Source: JANXSS01 sp040385645
Lineage (GTDB): Bacteria; Pseudomonadota; Gammaproteobacteria; Burkholderiales; Burkholderiaceae_D
DNA length: 64,000 bases
Direction: 5' to 3'
Assembly: GCA_040385645.1 (NCBI GenBank)
Contig: JAZKGZ010000006.1
Location: 1 to 64,000 of the forward strand
Part shown: positions 63,407 through 64,000 of the stretch, in pieces
Layout: each line of letters begins with the position of its first letter
Position numbering within the stretch: position 1 is the first letter of the stretch
Position numbers and translations under genes: made by a program
The notes under the pieces: model-generated
Database searches by the model: none
What the model was told of the DNA's origin: nothing
What the model saw: only the letters and a program-made list of their open reading frames with translations

Positions 63407-63687
63407 GCGGCCGCCTGAACCTCGTCGTAACGATCTTGCTGGTGCTGTGCGCCCTGTCGCTGGTGAAAGCACAGTACTACGCCCGCAGCAAATTTATCCA
63501 GCTCGAACGAGCGCAGGCGATGGCGCGTCAGCTCGATATCGAATGGTCGCAATTGGAGTTGGATCAATCAACCCTGGGCAAGCATGCGCGGATCGAGGCG
63601 ACCGCCCGGGAGGAATTAAAAATGATGCCGGTGTCGGCACCGCGCACCCAGTACTTGACGGCTGCTGCCGTGGCGGATAGCCGATGA
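63403..63687 (+). CDS. ftsL: cell division protein FtsL
   Basis: 94 residues. One N-terminal membrane helix (NLVVTILLVLCALSLVKAQ) followed by a leucine-zipper-like coiled coil (about 30-70), the layout of FtsL. It forms the FtsQLB complex that activates septal wall synthesis. Overlaps both rsmH (ATGA) and ftsI (ATGA), so all are translationally coupled. Confidence 0.93.
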   Translation: MSGRLNLVVTILLVLCALSLVKAQYYARSKFIQLERAQAMARQLDIEWSQLELDQSTLGKHARIEATAREELKMMPVSAPRTQYLTAAAVADSR

Positions 63688-64000
63688 GCCGCTACGCTCA
63701 GAACGGTCGCAGCAGCGGTGGCAGCCGTACCGGGCGCACCACGGCTACGCGCGGCGCACCGTTTTCCGCTAATCCGATGCTGGCAGTGAAATTGCCGGTA
63801 TGGCGCAGCCGGGCAGTACTGTTTGTGATGTTCGTCGCCTTCGCCGCACTGGCCGGTCGGGCTATCTGGCTGCAGGGTATTTCCAACGAGTTTCTGCAAA
63901 AGCAGGGCGCCTCGCGCTATGCCCGCACGCTCGAGTTGCCCGCCACCCGTGGCAAGATTACCGATCGCCACGGTGAGGTACTGGCTTCGTCGGTACCGGT
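63684..64000 (+). CDS. ftsI: peptidoglycan transpeptidase FtsI (PBP3), 5' part
   Basis: The reading frame runs from the ATG at 63684 off the right edge (about 105 residues seen). A basic, Ser/Gly-rich cytoplasmic tail, then a membrane helix (AVLFVMFVAFAALAGRAIWL, about 45-64), then the start of the periplasmic part with LPATRGKITDRHGEVLA, the highly conserved FtsI/PBP2 entry motif. The catalytic domain lies outside the window. Confidence 0.93.
   Translation, partial: MSRYAQNGRSSGGSRTGRTTATRGAPFSANPMLAVKLPVWRSRAVLFVMFVAFAALAGRAIWLQGISNEFLQKQGASRYARTLELPATRGKITDRHGEVLASSVP

Overview
The window looks like the chromosome of a moderately GC-rich betaproteobacterium of the order Burkholderiales. 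A member of, or near, the Oxalobacteraceae is my guess from gene order, but nothing here fixes the family. Supporting blocks are tRNA-Gln/ispE/lolB/TPR lipoprotein, mutM/dynamin-like GTPase/mutY, ptsN-hprK-rapZ, ubiE/Tim44-like/ubiJ/ubiB, DUF502-aspS-nudB-EEP-clsB, a fatty-acid oxidation operon, and the start of the dcw cluster (mraZ-rsmH-ftsL-ftsI) at the right edge. Most of the window is ordinary housekeeping DNA with tight, often overlapping operons.

Three accessory stretches stand out. (1) 14.1-24.1 kb: a head-to-tail, minus-strand array of four full-length paralogues and one shrunken copy. Each full copy has a disordered Ser/Thr/Pro-rich N-terminus without a signal peptide, a short LxxAMxxH-like motif (clear in three copies), an F-box-like segment (degenerate in the last copy), a conserved linker and a C-terminal leucine-rich-repeat (LRR) domain. 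This is the architecture of the GALA effectors of Ralstonia, which recruit host SCF ubiquitin ligase. Across a methyltransferase gene lies a plus-strand gene for a protein with the same AMQRH-like N-terminal motif, an alpha-helical repeat solenoid and a C-terminal Smr domain, a layout resembling organellar PPR/OPR-SMR proteins of eukaryotes. (2) 50.4-54.6 kb around the RNase P RNA gene (rnpB): an LPX-type (YopM/IpaH-like) LRR gene, intact rnpB, a BrnT/BrnA toxin-antitoxin pair, a 146-bp copy of the rnpB 3' end, a frameshifted second LPX-type LRR gene, and a third, more diverged copy of the rnpB 3' end. The repeated rnpB tails look like footprints of serial insertion of cargo at one site. (3) 54.7-59.1 kb: a candidate secreted HEXXH metalloprotease, a decayed fragment of a glycerophosphodiester phosphodiesterase gene, sodC, a PEP-CTERM protein and the intact glycerophosphodiester phosphodiesterase.

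Together these suggest a bacterium that lives with, or inside, a eukaryotic host and delivers proteins acting on host ubiquitination, host RNA or organelles, and host signalling. No secretion apparatus, integrase or transposase is present in the window, so delivery and mobility remain inference.

The housekeeping regions carry several readable control elements: a sigma70-type promoter overlapped by four 10-bp-spaced GTGGG/GTGTG boxes (the MraZ operator) before mraZ, a strong Rho-independent terminator after the Tim44-like gene, a -10 box correctly placed before rnpB, and a promoter with an overlapping inverted repeat before brnT. No rRNA, CRISPR array, prophage or insertion sequence was seen.
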